Shown: piece after piece, positions 1 through 9,628 of the stretch | How the letters are laid out: every line of letters begins with the position of its first letter | Numbering within the stretch: position 1 is the stretch's first letter | Assembly (NCBI RefSeq): GCF_001551835.1 | Contig: NZ_LODL01000035.1 | Span: 546,093-610,092 of the forward strand | Origin: Dechloromonas denitrificans | GTDB taxonomy: Bacteria > Pseudomonadota > Gammaproteobacteria > Burkholderiales > Rhodocyclaceae | Reading direction: 5' to 3' | DNA: 64,000 nucleotides | Program-made: the position numbers and the translations under genes | The notes under the pieces: model-generated | Databases searched by the model: none | What the model was told of the DNA's origin: nothing | What the model saw: the letters and a program-made list of their open reading frames with translations, nothing else

Positions 1-1245
1 CGTGAACTGCAGCCGCCACTCGTCCACTGCCGCCTTGGGTTCGGCCCGGACAGTGATCACGACGCCGCCCTGTTCGGTGAACTTCAGCGCATTCGACAGC
101 AGATTGGTCAGGATCTGGCGCAGCCGGAAGGGGTCGCCAATAATTCGCTGCGGCAGGTCGCCATTTGCCTGCCAGCGCAGGCTCAGGCCCTTTTCCCGGG
201 CCTGGACGGCGTAGATGCCGACCAGGCTGTCGAGCAGTTCGGGCAGGAAGAGCGGAATCTTTTCCAGGCCGAGATGGCCGGCATCGATCTTGGAAAAGTC
301 GAGAATGTCGTTCAGGACCTGCATCAGGCTCTCGCCGGAGAGCTTCACCCAGGTCAGATATTCGCGTTGTTCGGCGGTCAACTCGGTGGCCAGCGCCAGA
401 TCGGTCATGCCGAGAATGCCGTTCATCGGCGTCCGGATTTCATGGCTCATCGTTGCCAGAAAATCGGTCTTCGCCTGGGCGCCCGCCTCGGCGGCCAGGG
501 CCAGGGCCTTGGCTTGGTCGCGGGCGGTGGTCAGGTCGCGGATCCGTTCGTCGACGGCGCGCGACATCGCATTAAAGGCGGCACCGAGACGGCCGACGTC
601 GTCGTCGCCCTCGGCCACCGGTGGCGGCGTCAGGTTGCCGGCGGTTACCGCTTCGCTGGCCCGGGTCAGGTCGCTCAGGTGGCGGGTCAGGAAATAGCCG
701 AGCAAGCCCATCAGGCCGGCCGAAAAAATGATTTCGAGCAGCGCGATGCCGACCCCCTGCTTGAGCAACTGGCCGTGTGCTTCAATGATCTGCTTGAGGT
801 CGAGGCCGAACTGCAGCACGCCCAGCTTCTGGCCGTAGGCTTCGACCGGCAGCGCGACGTCGTAGCGCGGCGCGTCGCCTTCCTCTTCGAAGAGGTGAAA
901 GTCCTTGTCCGGCAAGGGCAGCGGCTTGTTGTCCGGCCAGCCGCTGCCGGCCAGGCGCCGACCACTGGCGTCGCTCACCGCCAGGTAGTCGATGCCGCTG
1001 GCCGCGGCGCTCTCGTCGAGCACGGCCTGGACGGTGGCGTAGTCGCGCTGGGCCATCGGCGCCAGGATGGCGGCGATCAGCACCGGGGCGATCTGTTCGG
1101 CATGGCGCCGGGCCTGGCCGCCCATGTGGTCGGTCAGCAGGCGCAGGCTGTTGGCGACGAGCAGGGTCAGCATCAGCGCTTCGACGGCAACAGCGAGGAT
1201 TAGCAGGCGGCCGCGGACGGAACGCAAAGGAGAGATGGGGGTCAT
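1..1245 (-). CDS. sensor histidine kinase, C-terminus cut by window edge
   Basis: Open for 415 codons from an ATG at 1245 to the window edge, so the C-terminus is missing. The visible protein has an N-terminal membrane segment ([19 protein letters not shown]), a periplasmic sensor region, a second membrane segment near residue 180, a HAMP region, a HisKA dimerisation helix with the phosphoacceptor motif [17 protein letters not shown], and the start of an ATPase domain (N-box [12 protein letters not shown]). Its ATG overlaps the stop codon of the upstream PhnD-like gene (ATGA), so the two are translationally coupled. The ligand sensed by the binding protein is probably passed to this kinase. 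Whether a receiver domain follows is not visible. Confidence 0.9.
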   Translation of the reverse strand, partial: MTPISPLRSVRGRLLILAVAVEALMLTLLVANSLRLLTDHMGGQARRHAEQIAPVLIAAILAPMAQRDYATVQAVLDESAAASGIDYLAVSDASGRRLAGSGWPDNKPLPLPDKDFHLFEEEGDAPRYDVALPVEAYGQKLGVLQFGLDLKQIIEAHGQLLKQGVGIALLEIIFSAGLMGLLGYFLTRHLSDLTRASEAVTAGNLTPPPVAEGDDDVGRLGAAFNAMSRAVDERIRDLTTARDQAKALALAAEAGAQAKTDFLATMSHEIRTPMNGILGMTDLALATELTAEQREYLTWVKLSGESLMQVLNDILDFSKIDAGHLGLEKIPLFLPELLDSLVGIYAVQAREKGLSLRWQANGDLPQRIIGDPFRLRQILTNLLSNALKFTEQGGVVITVRAEPKAAVDEWRLQFT

Positions 1246-2069
1246 TTGCCCTTGATCTGGAGCAGCGTTTCCGCGGCGTAAGGTTCCATCGCCTCGAGCT
1301 CCTTCGGACGCAGCTTGCGATAGCCGCCAAGCTTGTTATCTTCAAAGTACTTTTTGCCTTCGGCCGTCTCGGCAAAGGTCCACAGTGCCGCGTCGATCTT
1401 GCCCTGTTGGCTGCTGCGCTGTCGGTTCAACACGTATACGCGGCCGGCCATCGGCTCGCTCTCGGCCAGAATGCGCAGGGCGGCCTGCTGCTCGGCCGGC
1501 AGCTTCTGGTAGTTGGCGAGCGAGGTGAAGGCAACGGCGGCATCGCCGGCCAGCACCTGCCGGCTGACGCTGTCGGCGGCGGAGATGTAACGCAGCGTGA
1601 CGTCGTTCAGGTCGTTGATTTTCAGCCAGTGCTGGCCCCACAGCGTGACCAGCGAACTGCGCGACAGGCCGAGTCCCGTCGTCCCCCTGAGGTCGGCCGC
1701 CTTGCGGTATTTGCTCTGGCGGGCGACCAGCGCCACCGCCTTGAAGTCGGCCTTGTAGGTGAGCAGCGGCAGATAGCCGGCCTCCGTCTGGTAGAGGCGG
1801 GCCTGATGGCCGGTGGTGACGGCGAGGTCGTATTCCTGGTTCAGCGCGCGGCGGCCGAATTCGGTGAAATCCGGCGCGGTCTGTACCTCGACCGGCAGGC
1901 CCAGTGTGCTCTCGAGATGCTGGCGCAGCGGCTGGTACATTTCGAGAATGACCCGGGCGCTGGTGTGCGGGGCGATGCCCAGTTTGAAGGTGGCGTCCTG
2001 GCTGCGGGCCGGGTCGGCGAACAGCGCGAGGAGGGAAAACAGGATGGCGAAGGTCGGACGGGCCAGCAT
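1242..2069 (-). CDS. PhnD-like periplasmic substrate-binding protein
   Basis: A 275-residue protein with a Sec signal peptide ([24 protein letters not shown]) and the fold signature of phosphate/phosphonate-type (PhnD/SsuA) binding proteins: [20 protein letters not shown] at the mature N-terminus and [14 protein letters not shown] around residue 100. No ABC permease or ATPase lies nearby. Instead the gene overlaps a membrane histidine kinase by four bases and follows ptsI by only 7 bp. This context suggests it serves as a periplasmic sensory subunit rather than a transporter component. The ligand cannot be assigned; PhnD-type homologues bind phosphonates, phosphite, quaternary amines and other ligands. 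Confidence 0.85.
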   Translation of the reverse strand: MLARPTFAILFSLLALFADPARSQDATFKLGIAPHTSARVILEMYQPLRQHLESTLGLPVEVQTAPDFTEFGRRALNQEYDLAVTTGHQARLYQTEAGYLPLLTYKADFKAVALVARQSKYRKAADLRGTTGLGLSRSSLVTLWGQHWLKINDLNDVTLRYISAADSVSRQVLAGDAAVAFTSLANYQKLPAEQQAALRILAESEPMAGRVYVLNRQRSSQQGKIDAALWTFAETAEGKKYFEDNKLGGYRKLRPKELEAMEPYAAETLLQIKGK

Positions 2070-2076
2070 GCAATCC

Positions 2077-3819
2077 TTAGCCGTTCAGCTTGTCGAGCGC
2101 CTCACGCAGCTTGCCGGGCTCATCCAGGCGCAGCATGCGGCGAACGTTGGGGGTCAGCTCGCTGACGTCGGATTTGAGCACCCGGTTTTTCACTTCCAGC
2201 ACCTGCGACGGGTGCATCGAGAAAATGCGCAGCCCCATGCCGAGCAGCAGGCGGGTCAGGTTCGGGTCGCCGGCCATTTCGCCGCAGACGGAGACCGGCA
2301 CGCCGACCTTCTCGGCGCTCGACAGCGTGTGGGCGAGCAGCATCAGCACGGCCGGGTGCAGCGGGTCGTAGAGGTTGGCGACTTGCTCGTCGGAACGGTC
2401 GATGGCCAGCGTGTACTGGATCAGGTCGTTGGTTCCGATCGACAGGAAATCGAGGCGGCGCAGGAAGAGGCCGACGGCCAGCGCGGCGGCCGGAATCTCG
2501 ATCATGCCGCCGACCTGGATGTTTTCGTCGAACGTCACCTTTTCGCCACGCAGGCTGGATTTGGCCTGCTCGAGCGCGGCCAGCGTCTGGTCGATCTCGT
2601 GGGCGTGGGCCAGCATCGGAATCAGCAACTTGATCGGCCCGTATTTCGAGGCGCGCAGGATGGCTCGCAACTGGGTCTGGAACATCCGCGGCTCGGCCAG
2701 CGACAGCCGGATGGCGCGGCGGCCGAGGGCCGGGTTGGTCTTGACGCGGTCGTTGACGATGCTGTCCGGACGGATGTCCTTGTCGTTGCCGAGGTCGAAG
2801 GTGCGGATGGTGACCGGGCGGCCGGCCATGCCCTTGACCACCTTCTTGTAGGCCTCGTACTGCTCGCGCTCGTCCGGCATGTCGCCGCGGTCGAGAAAGA
2901 GGAACTCGGTGCGGAACAGGCCGACGCCTTCGGCGCCGGCTTCGAGGGCGATCGGCACGTCGCCGGGCAGTTCGATGTTGGCAAACAACTGCACGTCAAT
3001 GCCGTCGATTGTCTGCGAACGGGCGGTCTTCAGGCGCTTCAGTTTCGAGCGTTCCAGCTCGATCTGGTTCTTGCGAAGCTGGTATTCCTCGAGCACCCGC
3101 GGGTCGGGATTGACGATGACGACGCCGCGCTTGCCGTCGACGATGATCTGCTCGCCATCGCGGATCAGCGAGCGTGCCGTTTCGAGGCCGACGATCGACG
3201 GGATCGCCATGCTGCGGGCAAGGATCGCGGTGTGCGAGGTGGCGCCGCCGACATCGGTGATGAAGGAGGCGAAGCGGTGGTCCTTGAAGGCGATGACGTC
3301 GGCCGGCGACAGGTCGTGGGCGACGACGATCAACTGCTCTTCCTTGACTCCCTTGGCCGTCTTCATCACGGCCCGGCCGGGGTGACCGAGCAGTTCCTTG
3401 ATGACGCGCTCGACGACCTGGACGACGTCGAACTTGCGCTCGCGCAGGTAGGGGTCGTCGAACTGCTCGAACTGGGCGACCAGCGTTTCCATCTGCTGGA
3501 CCAGCGCCCATTCGGCATTGCAGCGTCGTTCGCGGATGATCTCGCGCGGCTTGTCGACCAGTTCCGGGTCTTCCAGGAACATGGTGTGGATGTCGATGAA
3601 GGCGGCGAGCTCGGCCGGCGCGTGCTCGGTGGTTTCCTTCATCGTCATCAGCTCGCCCTTGACGGCGTGCATGGCCGCCGCAAAGCGGGCAATTTCCTTT
3701 TCGACCATGCGCGGCGCGATGGTCAGGTGCGACACTTCCAGCGTCGCGTGCGACATCAGCATGGCCCGCCCGATGGCGATGCCGCCCGAGACACCGAGAC
3801 CGTGCAGGGTAAAGCTCAT
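2077..3819 (-). CDS. ptsI: PTS enzyme I (PEP-protein phosphotransferase)
   Basis: A 580-residue enzyme I, the usual length. It takes phosphate from phosphoenolpyruvate and passes it to HPr in the cytoplasm. The phospho-histidine motif VGGATSHTAILARSMAIPS is present with active His196. The PEP-binding barrel carries the FRTEFLFLDR and GTNDLIQYTLAIDRSD motifs and the catalytic Cys512 in SVCGEMAGD. There is no N-terminal GAF domain, so this is ordinary EI rather than PtsP. It lies 6 bp after the HPr gene in an EIIA-HPr-EI set without EIIB/EIIC permease genes, which suggests a regulatory rather than a sugar-transporting phosphorelay. Confidence 0.96.
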   Translation of the reverse strand: MSFTLHGLGVSGGIAIGRAMLMSHATLEVSHLTIAPRMVEKEIARFAAAMHAVKGELMTMKETTEHAPAELAAFIDIHTMFLEDPELVDKPREIIRERRCNAEWALVQQMETLVAQFEQFDDPYLRERKFDVVQVVERVIKELLGHPGRAVMKTAKGVKEEQLIVVAHDLSPADVIAFKDHRFASFITDVGGATSHTAILARSMAIPSIVGLETARSLIRDGEQIIVDGKRGVVIVNPDPRVLEEYQLRKNQIELERSKLKRLKTARSQTIDGIDVQLFANIELPGDVPIALEAGAEGVGLFRTEFLFLDRGDMPDEREQYEAYKKVVKGMAGRPVTIRTFDLGNDKDIRPDSIVNDRVKTNPALGRRAIRLSLAEPRMFQTQLRAILRASKYGPIKLLIPMLAHAHEIDQTLAALEQAKSSLRGEKVTFDENIQVGGMIEIPAAALAVGLFLRRLDFLSIGTNDLIQYTLAIDRSDEQVANLYDPLHPAVLMLLAHTLSSAEKVGVPVSVCGEMAGDPNLTRLLLGMGLRIFSMHPSQVLEVKNRVLKSDVSELTPNVRRMLRLDEPGKLREALDKLNG

Positions 3820-3825
3820 ATCGTC

Positions 3826-4095
3826 CTACTCTCCCTCGCCGAAGTAGTCGGCAATCAGCGCCAGCAGCGCCGCCATCGCCTCGGCCTCGTCGGCGCCGTC
3901 GGTTTCGATGCTGACTTTGGACCCCTTGCCGGCGGCCAGCATCATGACGCCCATGATGCTCTTGGCGTTGATGCGGCGTGTCCCCTTGGTCATCCAGACC
4001 TCGCATTTGTACTTGCCTGCCAGTTGGGTCAGCTTGGCGGAGGCGCGGGCATGCAGCCCGAGCTTGTTGATGATTTCGGCTTCCTGAGTCAGCAT
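3826..4095 (-). CDS. ptsH: phosphocarrier protein HPr
   Basis: An 89-residue HPr that relays phosphate from enzyme I to EIIA. The active site His15 sits in NKLGLHARASAKL and the regulatory serine in INAKSIMGV falls exactly at Ser46. The open frame continues upstream to 4122, but the ATG at 4095 gives the canonical HPr N-terminus and numbering and leaves only 1 bp after the EIIA stop. Conservation of Ser46 suggests possible control by an HPr kinase, but no hprK gene lies in this window. Confidence 0.96.
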   Translation of the reverse strand: MLTQEAEIINKLGLHARASAKLTQLAGKYKCEVWMTKGTRRINAKSIMGVMMLAAGKGSKVSIETDGADEAEAMAALLALIADYFGEGE

Positions 4096-4096
4096 T

Positions 4097-4486
4097 TTAG
4101 TGATCCAGCATGTTGAAGACACCGTCGCGGCCGCCGTCGCGGGCTCGGGTGAGCAGAGTTTCCATGCCCTTGTCGCGGTAAGTCAGCGCGCGCAGCAGCA
4201 TGGGCAGATTGACGCCGGTCAGGCCTTCGATACGGCCGGGTTCGAGCAGTTTGGTGGCGAGATTGGCCGGCGTCGCGCCGAAAATATCGGTGAGGACGAG
4301 GACGCCCCGGCCATTGTCGACCAGGCGGAGCATCTCACGGGCCAGCGGCAACAGGTCGAGCGGGTCGTCCTGCGCGGCAACGCCGAGCTGGTTGAGCTGG
4401 GGCGGGCGTTTGTTGAGGACGTGACAGGCATTCTGGACGAGCGCCTCGCCAAAGCTGCCGTGGGTGATGAGTAGAATTCCGATCAT
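4097..4486 (-). CDS. PTS mannose-family EIIA domain protein
   Basis: A stand-alone 129-residue EIIA of the mannose/fructose family, starting MIGILLITHGSFGEALVQNA. The phosphorylatable His9 is in the HGxxGE motif, and the GVLVLTDIFGATPANLA segment matches the family. EIIA of this class normally passes phosphate to an EIIB/EIIC/EIID permease, but none is present here. It is the first gene of the EIIA-HPr-EI cluster and starts 21 bp after the stop of the upstream permease gene. Its output is therefore probably a protein interaction rather than sugar transport; this last point is inference. Confidence 0.9.
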   Translation of the reverse strand: MIGILLITHGSFGEALVQNACHVLNKRPPQLNQLGVAAQDDPLDLLPLAREMLRLVDNGRGVLVLTDIFGATPANLATKLLEPGRIEGLTGVNLPMLLRALTYRDKGMETLLTRARDGGRDGVFNMLDH

Positions 4487-4507
4487 GCGCCGGATTCTAC
4501 CGCCCTT

Positions 4508-5413
4508 TCAGCGTCGGCTGACGATCAGGATGCCGACGACGACAAGGGCCGCGCCGGCCGTCTGGGCCAGCGAAATATGTTCGGCGAGCAGCCACCAGCC
4601 GAAGCCGATGGTGAGCAGCGGTCCGACCATGCTGAACAGCGACGAACGACCGGCGCCGAGCCGGCGGATTGCCGCCGATTGGGCGAAGACCGGGATGATG
4701 GTGGCGAACAGCGCCATCGCCAGGCCCCAGCCATAAACCGGCAGCGGCTGGATGAAGGCGGTCAACGGGTGGGCGGCGGCAAAATGCAGCAGCGTCACCG
4801 CCGATGAAACCAGCGAGGCCAGCGCCGTGAAGCGCATGGCGCCGAGGCGGCCGATCATCGGCGCGCTGCCCGACAGGTAGATGGCGTAGGAGACGCTGGA
4901 GCCGAAGACCAGCGCGCCGCCGAGCCAGACGTCGCGGGCCTCGTTGAGGCCGAGGTCGTGCATGAAGGCGAAGCCGATGCCGCAGTAGCAGAGGACAAGG
5001 GCGATGCCTTCGCGTTTGGTGAACGCCCGGCCCTGGAAAAGGACGCCGATCAGGATGGTCAGCGTCGGGTAGGTGAACAGGATCAGCCGTTCCAGCCCGG
5101 CCGAAATGTATTCCAGGCCCCAGAAGTCGAGAATGCTGGCACCGTAGTAGCCGAAGCAGCCGAGCAGGATCAGCCGGCCCCAGTCGCCGCCGGACAGGCT
5201 GGCGCCGGCCCGCTGTTCGGCCAGGCCGATCCACAGGAAGACCGGCAGCGAGAAGCCCATGCGCAGCGCGAGCAGCGTGATGGCATCGACGCCATACGGG
5301 TAGGCCAGCTTGACGAAAATGGCTTTCAGCGAAAAACCGAAGGCGGCGAGCAGGGCGAGGGCTGCCCCGGCGGCGCTACTGTCTTTCCAGGCATTCGATT
5401 TTTGCAAAGTCAT
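4508..5413 (-). CDS. EamA/DMT-family permease
   Basis: A polytopic inner-membrane protein with about ten hydrophobic segments arranged as two EamA repeats, typical of drug/metabolite transporters. The ATG at 5413 (MTLQKSNAWKDSSAAGAALA) gives 301 residues, the usual family size; the open frame continues to 5482 but the added stretch lacks membrane character. It is divergent from a LysR-type gene that starts 84 bp away, a common arrangement in which the regulator controls the exporter. The substrate cannot be inferred from sequence. Confidence 0.88.
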   Translation of the reverse strand: MTLQKSNAWKDSSAAGAALALLAAFGFSLKAIFVKLAYPYGVDAITLLALRMGFSLPVFLWIGLAEQRAGASLSGGDWGRLILLGCFGYYGASILDFWGLEYISAGLERLILFTYPTLTILIGVLFQGRAFTKREGIALVLCYCGIGFAFMHDLGLNEARDVWLGGALVFGSSVSYAIYLSGSAPMIGRLGAMRFTALASLVSSAVTLLHFAAAHPLTAFIQPLPVYGWGLAMALFATIIPVFAQSAAIRRLGAGRSSLFSMVGPLLTIGFGWWLLAEHISLAQTAGAALVVVGILIVSRR

Positions 5414-5496
5414 TCTCGGTGGGTGGGGGGCAGGTAGCCATTGAATACGCCACCCGAACGCCTGGCAATTGGTAATATCCAAAGCCTGCGTTCGTT

Positions 5497-6411
5497 ATGG
5501 ACGAAACCATGTATTACGACCTACCCGATTTGCGCCTGGTTGCCGCCATTGCCGACAGCGGCAGCCTGACCCGCGCCGCCGGCCGCGTCCATCTGGCGCC
5601 CTCCTCGGCCAGCCACCGGCTGACCCAGCTCGAGGCGGCGCTCGGCGTGCCGCTCTTCGCCCGCCACCATCGCGGCCTGACGCCGACGGCGGCCGGCGAA
5701 TCGCTGCTCCGTCACGCCCGCCAGGTCTTTGCCCAGCTCGAACAGATGCATGCCGATCTGGCGCCCTACGCCAGCGGCCTGAACAGCCAGGTCACGGTGT
5801 TCGCCAATACCAATGCGATCAACTGCTTTTTGCCGGAAGATCTCGGCGATTTTCTGCGCGAACAGCCGCGTATCCGGGTCAGTCTGGAAGAGCAGCCGAG
5901 TCCGGCGATCATTCAGGCGGTGGCGGCCGGCCAGGTCGAGATCGGCGTCGTTGCCGCCGAACGCAGCCTGAACGGCCTGGAAACCCAGCCCTACCGGCGC
6001 GACCGGCTGGTGTTCGTGGTGCCGGCCGGGCATCCGCTGGCCGGCCGGGCCGCCGTCGATTTCGCCGACGTGCTCGACCAGCCCTTCGTCTGCCTGCATG
6101 CCGGCAGCGCCATTCACACCTTCATGATGAACGCTGCCGCCCAGCTTGGGCGTAGTCTCGACGTACGTATCCAGGTCCGCAGCTTCAATGCGGTGTGCCG
6201 GATGGTGGCAGCCGGGGTCGGCATCGGCATGGTGCCGAATTCATCGATTCCCGTGGTCGACGCGCTGGAAACCGTAAAAATCAACGACCCCTGGGCGCCG
6301 CGCGACCTGCAGTTGTGTGTCCGGGCGCGGGCGGCGCTCAGTCCGGCCGCCGCCGCCCTTTTCGACCATCTGGCCGGCAAGGGCCGGCTGGCGCTTACAG
6401 CGGTCGCTTGA
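5497..6411 (+). CDS. LysR-family transcriptional regulator
   Basis: A 304-residue LysR-type regulator with an N-terminal winged helix-turn-helix (LVAAIADSGSLTRAAGRVHL) followed by the characteristic dimerisation helix, and a substrate-binding domain from about residue 95. The start could be the ATG at 5497 or at 5509 (MYYDLPDLRL); the latter is only four codons in. It is divergent from the DMT permease gene, which it probably regulates from the shared 83-bp promoter region. Its 3' end overlaps the convergent haem-protein gene by 17 bp. Confidence 0.93.
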   Translation: MDETMYYDLPDLRLVAAIADSGSLTRAAGRVHLAPSSASHRLTQLEAALGVPLFARHHRGLTPTAAGESLLRHARQVFAQLEQMHADLAPYASGLNSQVTVFANTNAINCFLPEDLGDFLREQPRIRVSLEEQPSPAIIQAVAAGQVEIGVVAAERSLNGLETQPYRRDRLVFVVPAGHPLAGRAAVDFADVLDQPFVCLHAGSAIHTFMMNAAAQLGRSLDVRIQVRSFNAVCRMVAAGVGIGMVPNSSIPVVDALETVKINDPWAPRDLQLCVRARAALSPAAAALFDHLAGKGRLALTAVA

Positions 6412-6961
6412 CGGTCAGCGCACCGCGAATCTGGCCCTTGCCGTAGCCAGTCGCCTGGTCGTGCGGGTAGCTTTCGGTCAGCTTCGCCTTCAGGCCGGCG
6501 TCCAGACCCTCGGCCGGGCCGTGGCACTGCAGGCAGACATCGCCGACCGGCAGCGCCTTCATGTAACGGAAGACCGGCTTGCCGTCGAGGCTGACAATCT
6601 CGCTCTTTTCCAGCGTGTCCGGCTTCTCGCCATTGGCGGCGCGAATATTGAACTCGGCCAGTTGGCGCGCTTCCCACAGATCCGGCGTACCGCGTTCGGC
6701 ATTGCGCGTCTTCAGGCTGACCCGGCGGATATCCCAGCCGGTTTCCTGACGCTTGGCCTTGATCAGCGCCGGCGCCTGTTCCTTGCACACCGGAATCGCC
6801 CCGGCCACGCCTTTCTCGGCCACCGCTTCCTGCATCGCGCTGACCACCTTGGGGACGACCGGCAGCACGGCCTTCCTGGTTTCTGCGGTCAGCGCGCCGA
6901 TGTCCTGGGCGAGGGTGGGCCAGGCGGCAAGCAGCAGGCTGAGCGGGAGAAAGGCTTTCAT
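6395..6961 (-). CDS. periplasmic DUF3365/Tll0287-like haem protein
   Basis: A 188-residue exported protein. The ATG at 6961 gives a clean signal peptide (MKAFLPLSLLLAAWPTLAQ); an in-frame extension to 6991 would spoil it. The region KRQETGWDIRRVSLKTRNAE and the single c-type haem site CLQCH at residues 143-147 match the DUF3365/Tll0287-like family, which binds haem in periplasmic sensor or electron-transfer proteins. It stands alone, with no kinase or oxidoreductase partner beside it. A role in redox sensing or electron transfer is inference. Confidence 0.82.
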   Translation of the reverse strand: MKAFLPLSLLLAAWPTLAQDIGALTAETRKAVLPVVPKVVSAMQEAVAEKGVAGAIPVCKEQAPALIKAKRQETGWDIRRVSLKTRNAERGTPDLWEARQLAEFNIRAANGEKPDTLEKSEIVSLDGKPVFRYMKALPVGDVCLQCHGPAEGLDAGLKAKLTESYPHDQATGYGKGQIRGALTVKRPL

Positions 6962-7086
6962 GGCGGACTCCGAACGTATATAAGAAAACACTTATTCTAC
7001 GCCGGCTGGTGTGCGTCCGTCATGATGCTGTTGGGCGAGCCCTGCAGTCGACCGGAGAAAAAAGCCGAAAATGCTCCCGGGCTGGT

Positions 7087-8706
7087 TTAGCGGCGGCGGC
7101 CGCCGAGGATCGAGCCGAGCACACCGCGCAGGATCTGCTGGCCGAGTTCGCGGCCGATGGTGCCGGCCATGCCGCGGGCGGCGCTCTTGGCGGCCGCTTC
7201 GATCATGCCTTCACGCTTGCCGCCGCGCGGGCCGGTAGTACCGCCGAGCATGTCGCCGATCGTGCCAAAGATGCCGCCGGATTCCTGCGCGGCCGGGGCG
7301 CTCTGGCGCGGCTGCGATGTCGAGCGGGGGCGGGCTTCGGCGGCGCTGTGGTTGCCCCAGTCATTGACATCGGGCGCACCGTTGCCGGCCGGCGGGGCGG
7401 GGATGGCGCCGGGCGCCGGCTGGCTGGCGGCCGGTTTGCCGCGCAGGATTTCGTAGGCCGATTCGCGGTCGATGGTTTGGCCGTAGGTGGCGAGCAACGG
7501 CGAGGCCTGGATCATGGCCTGGCGCTCGGCAGCGGTCAGCGGGCCGAGGCGGGAGGCGGGCGGGAAGATGGTGCTGCGGTCGACCACCGTCGGCCGGCCT
7601 TTTTCGTCGAGGAAGGAAACCAGCGCTTCGCCGACGCCGAGTTCGGTGATCACCGTGGCGGCATCGAATTTCGGGTTGGCGCGCATGGTCTGGGCCGCCG
7701 CCTGGACGGCTTTCTGGTCGCGCGGCGTGAAGGCGCGCAGGGCGTGCTGGACGCGGTTGCCGAGCTGGCCGAGGATCTTTTCCGGGACGTCGAGCGGGTT
7801 CTGCGTGACGAAATAGACGCCGACCCCTTTCGAGCGGATCAGGCGGACGACCTGTTCGACCTTGTCGGTCAGCGCTTGCGGCGCATCGCTGAACAGCAGG
7901 TGGGCTTCGTCGAAGAAGAAGACCAGCTTCGGCTTGTCGAGGTCGCCGGCTTCCGGCAGTTGCTCGAATAGCTCGGAGAGCAGCCAGAGCAGGAAGGTCG
8001 AGTAGAGGGCCGGTGAGTGGATGAGCTTTTCGGCGGCCAGCACGTTGATGACGCCGCGGCCGTTGGCGTCCACCTGCATCAGGTCGTGGATGTCGAGCAT
8101 CGGCTCGCCGAAGAAGAGGTCGCCGCCCTGCTCTTCCAAGGTCAGCAGGCCGCGCTGGATGGCGCCGATCGAGGCGGTCGAGACGTTGCCGTATTCGGTG
8201 GTGAATTCCTTGGCGTTTTCGCCGACGTACTGGATGCAGGCGCGCAGGTCTTTCAAGTCGAGCAGCAGCAGGCCCTGGTCGTCGGCGATCTTGAAGACCA
8301 GTTGCAGGACGCCGGTTTGCGTGTCGTTCAGGTTGAGCAGGCGGGCGAGCAGCAGCGGCCCCATGTCGGAAATGGTGGCGCGAACCGGAATGCCGCCCTG
8401 GCCGAACACATCCCAGAAAGCGACCGGGTTGGCGTAGGGCACGAAGCCTTCGAGGCCGAGATCCTTCAGGCGCGTTTCCAGCTTCGGCGTGACGACGCCG
8501 GCCGCCGCCATGCCGGAGAGGTCGCCCTTGACGTCGGCCATGAAGACGGGGACGCCGGCGTAGGACAGGCGCTCGGCCATCGACTGCAGCGTGACTGTCT
8601 TGCCGGTGCCGGTGGCGCCGGTGATCAGGCCGTGGCGGTTGGCCATCTGCGGCAGCAGCGCCGGGTAGCCGTCGTCGGATTTGGCGAGGTAAAGGGGCTC
8701 GGACAT
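7087..8706 (-). CDS. HerA-like ATPase, DUF853/YjgR family
   Basis: A 539-residue P-loop ATPase related to HerA/FtsK-type DNA translocases. Walker A is in [20 protein letters not shown] near the N-terminus, and Walker B is [14 protein letters not shown] low-complexity Pro/Ala/Gly linker precedes a C-terminal [20 protein letters not shown] tail. The ATG at 8706 is preceded by AGGAGA at good spacing, so I prefer it to the upstream in-frame start at 8739. E. coli YjgR is a homologue of unclear function. The gene is monocistronic and divergent from yebC. Confidence 0.9.
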   Translation of the reverse strand: MSEPLYLAKSDDGYPALLPQMANRHGLITGATGTGKTVTLQSMAERLSYAGVPVFMADVKGDLSGMAAAGVVTPKLETRLKDLGLEGFVPYANPVAFWDVFGQGGIPVRATISDMGPLLLARLLNLNDTQTGVLQLVFKIADDQGLLLLDLKDLRACIQYVGENAKEFTTEYGNVSTASIGAIQRGLLTLEEQGGDLFFGEPMLDIHDLMQVDANGRGVINVLAAEKLIHSPALYSTFLLWLLSELFEQLPEAGDLDKPKLVFFFDEAHLLFSDAPQALTDKVEQVVRLIRSKGVGVYFVTQNPLDVPEKILGQLGNRVQHALRAFTPRDQKAVQAAAQTMRANPKFDAATVITELGVGEALVSFLDEKGRPTVVDRSTIFPPASRLGPLTAAERQAMIQASPLLATYGQTIDRESAYEILRGKPAASQPAPGAIPAPPAGNGAPDVNDWGNHSAAEARPRSTSQPRQSAPAAQESGGIFGTIGDMLGGTTGPRGGKREGMIEAAAKSAARGMAGTIGRELGQQILRGVLGSILGGRRR

Positions 8707-8873
8707 GGTGCGGACTTCTCCTGGATAGGTTGTTGGCATTCTAGCAATGCTTGGCCGGGCGCAATGTGAAAGAGCGTAACGGCACCGCCCGGAAAAGCGC
8801 GATCCCGGCCTGACGAGAGCGCCGGCTGCGGGTAAAATCCCGGCTTCTTTGTTTACTGCAGTGAGAGAAGACC

Positions 8874-9599
8874 ATGGCAGGTCATTCCAAGTGGGCCAAT
8901 ATCCAGCACCGTAAGGGGCGTCAGGACGAAAAGCGCGGCGCCGCTTTCTCCAAGATCGCCAAGGAAATTACCGTGGCCGCCAAGATGGGCGGCGGCGATG
9001 CCGGTTTCAATCCGCGCCTGCGGGTTGCGGTCGACAAGGCGAAGGGCGTCAATATGCCCAAGGACAAGATCGACACCGCGATCAAGAAGGGCACCGGCGA
9101 GCTGGAAGGCGTCGATTACGTCGAGATCCGCTACGAAGGCTACGGTATCGGCGGCGCGGCGATCATGGTCGACTGCCTGACCGACAACAAGACGCGGACC
9201 GTCGCCGAAGTGCGCCACGCCTTCAACAAGTACGGCGGCAACATGGGCACCGAAGGCTGCGTCGTTTTCCAGTTCAAGCATTGTGGCCAGATGATCTTCG
9301 CCCCGGGCACCGACGAAGCGGCGCTGATGGATGCGGCGATCGAAGCCGGCGCCGAGGACGTGGCGACCAATGAGGACGGCTCGATCGAAGTGATCACCGG
9401 GCCGACCGATTTCATCACCGTCAAGGATGCGCTGGCCGCCGCCGGCTTCACGCCGGAATTCGCCGAAGTGACGATGAAGCCGGAAGGCGAGACCGAACTG
9501 GCCGGCGACGATGCCGCCAAGATGCAGCGTCTGCTCGATGTGCTGGAAGGCCTCGACGACGTTCAGGAAATCTACACCACCGCGGTGATGGACGAATAA
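8874..9599 (+). CDS. yebC: YebC/PmpR family regulator
   Basis: A 241-residue YebC-family protein with the family hallmark N-terminus [18 protein letters not shown] and the acidic C-terminal region. Members have been described as transcriptional regulators and, more recently, as translation factors that relieve ribosome stalling. A GAGAGAAG ribosome-binding site lies just upstream of the ATG. In many proteobacteria yebC sits directly before ruvC, as it broadly does here with two genes in between. Confidence 0.95.
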   Translation: MAGHSKWANIQHRKGRQDEKRGAAFSKIAKEITVAAKMGGGDAGFNPRLRVAVDKAKGVNMPKDKIDTAIKKGTGELEGVDYVEIRYEGYGIGGAAIMVDCLTDNKTRTVAEVRHAFNKYGGNMGTEGCVVFQFKHCGQMIFAPGTDEAALMDAAIEAGAEDVATNEDGSIEVITGPTDFITVKDALAAAGFTPEFAEVTMKPEGETELAGDDAAKMQRLLDVLEGLDDVQEIYTTAVMDE

Positions 9600-9628
9600 A
9601 TGTCCATTCAGCGCCGTCAGGAGTTGTC

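Noticed and set aside
1813-4116. 767-codon open frame on the plus strand opposite ptsI/ptsH
   Set aside because: It runs antisense to genes with complete catalytic motifs, and its translation is rich in Arg/Gln/Gly without recognisable domains; it is a product of high GC.
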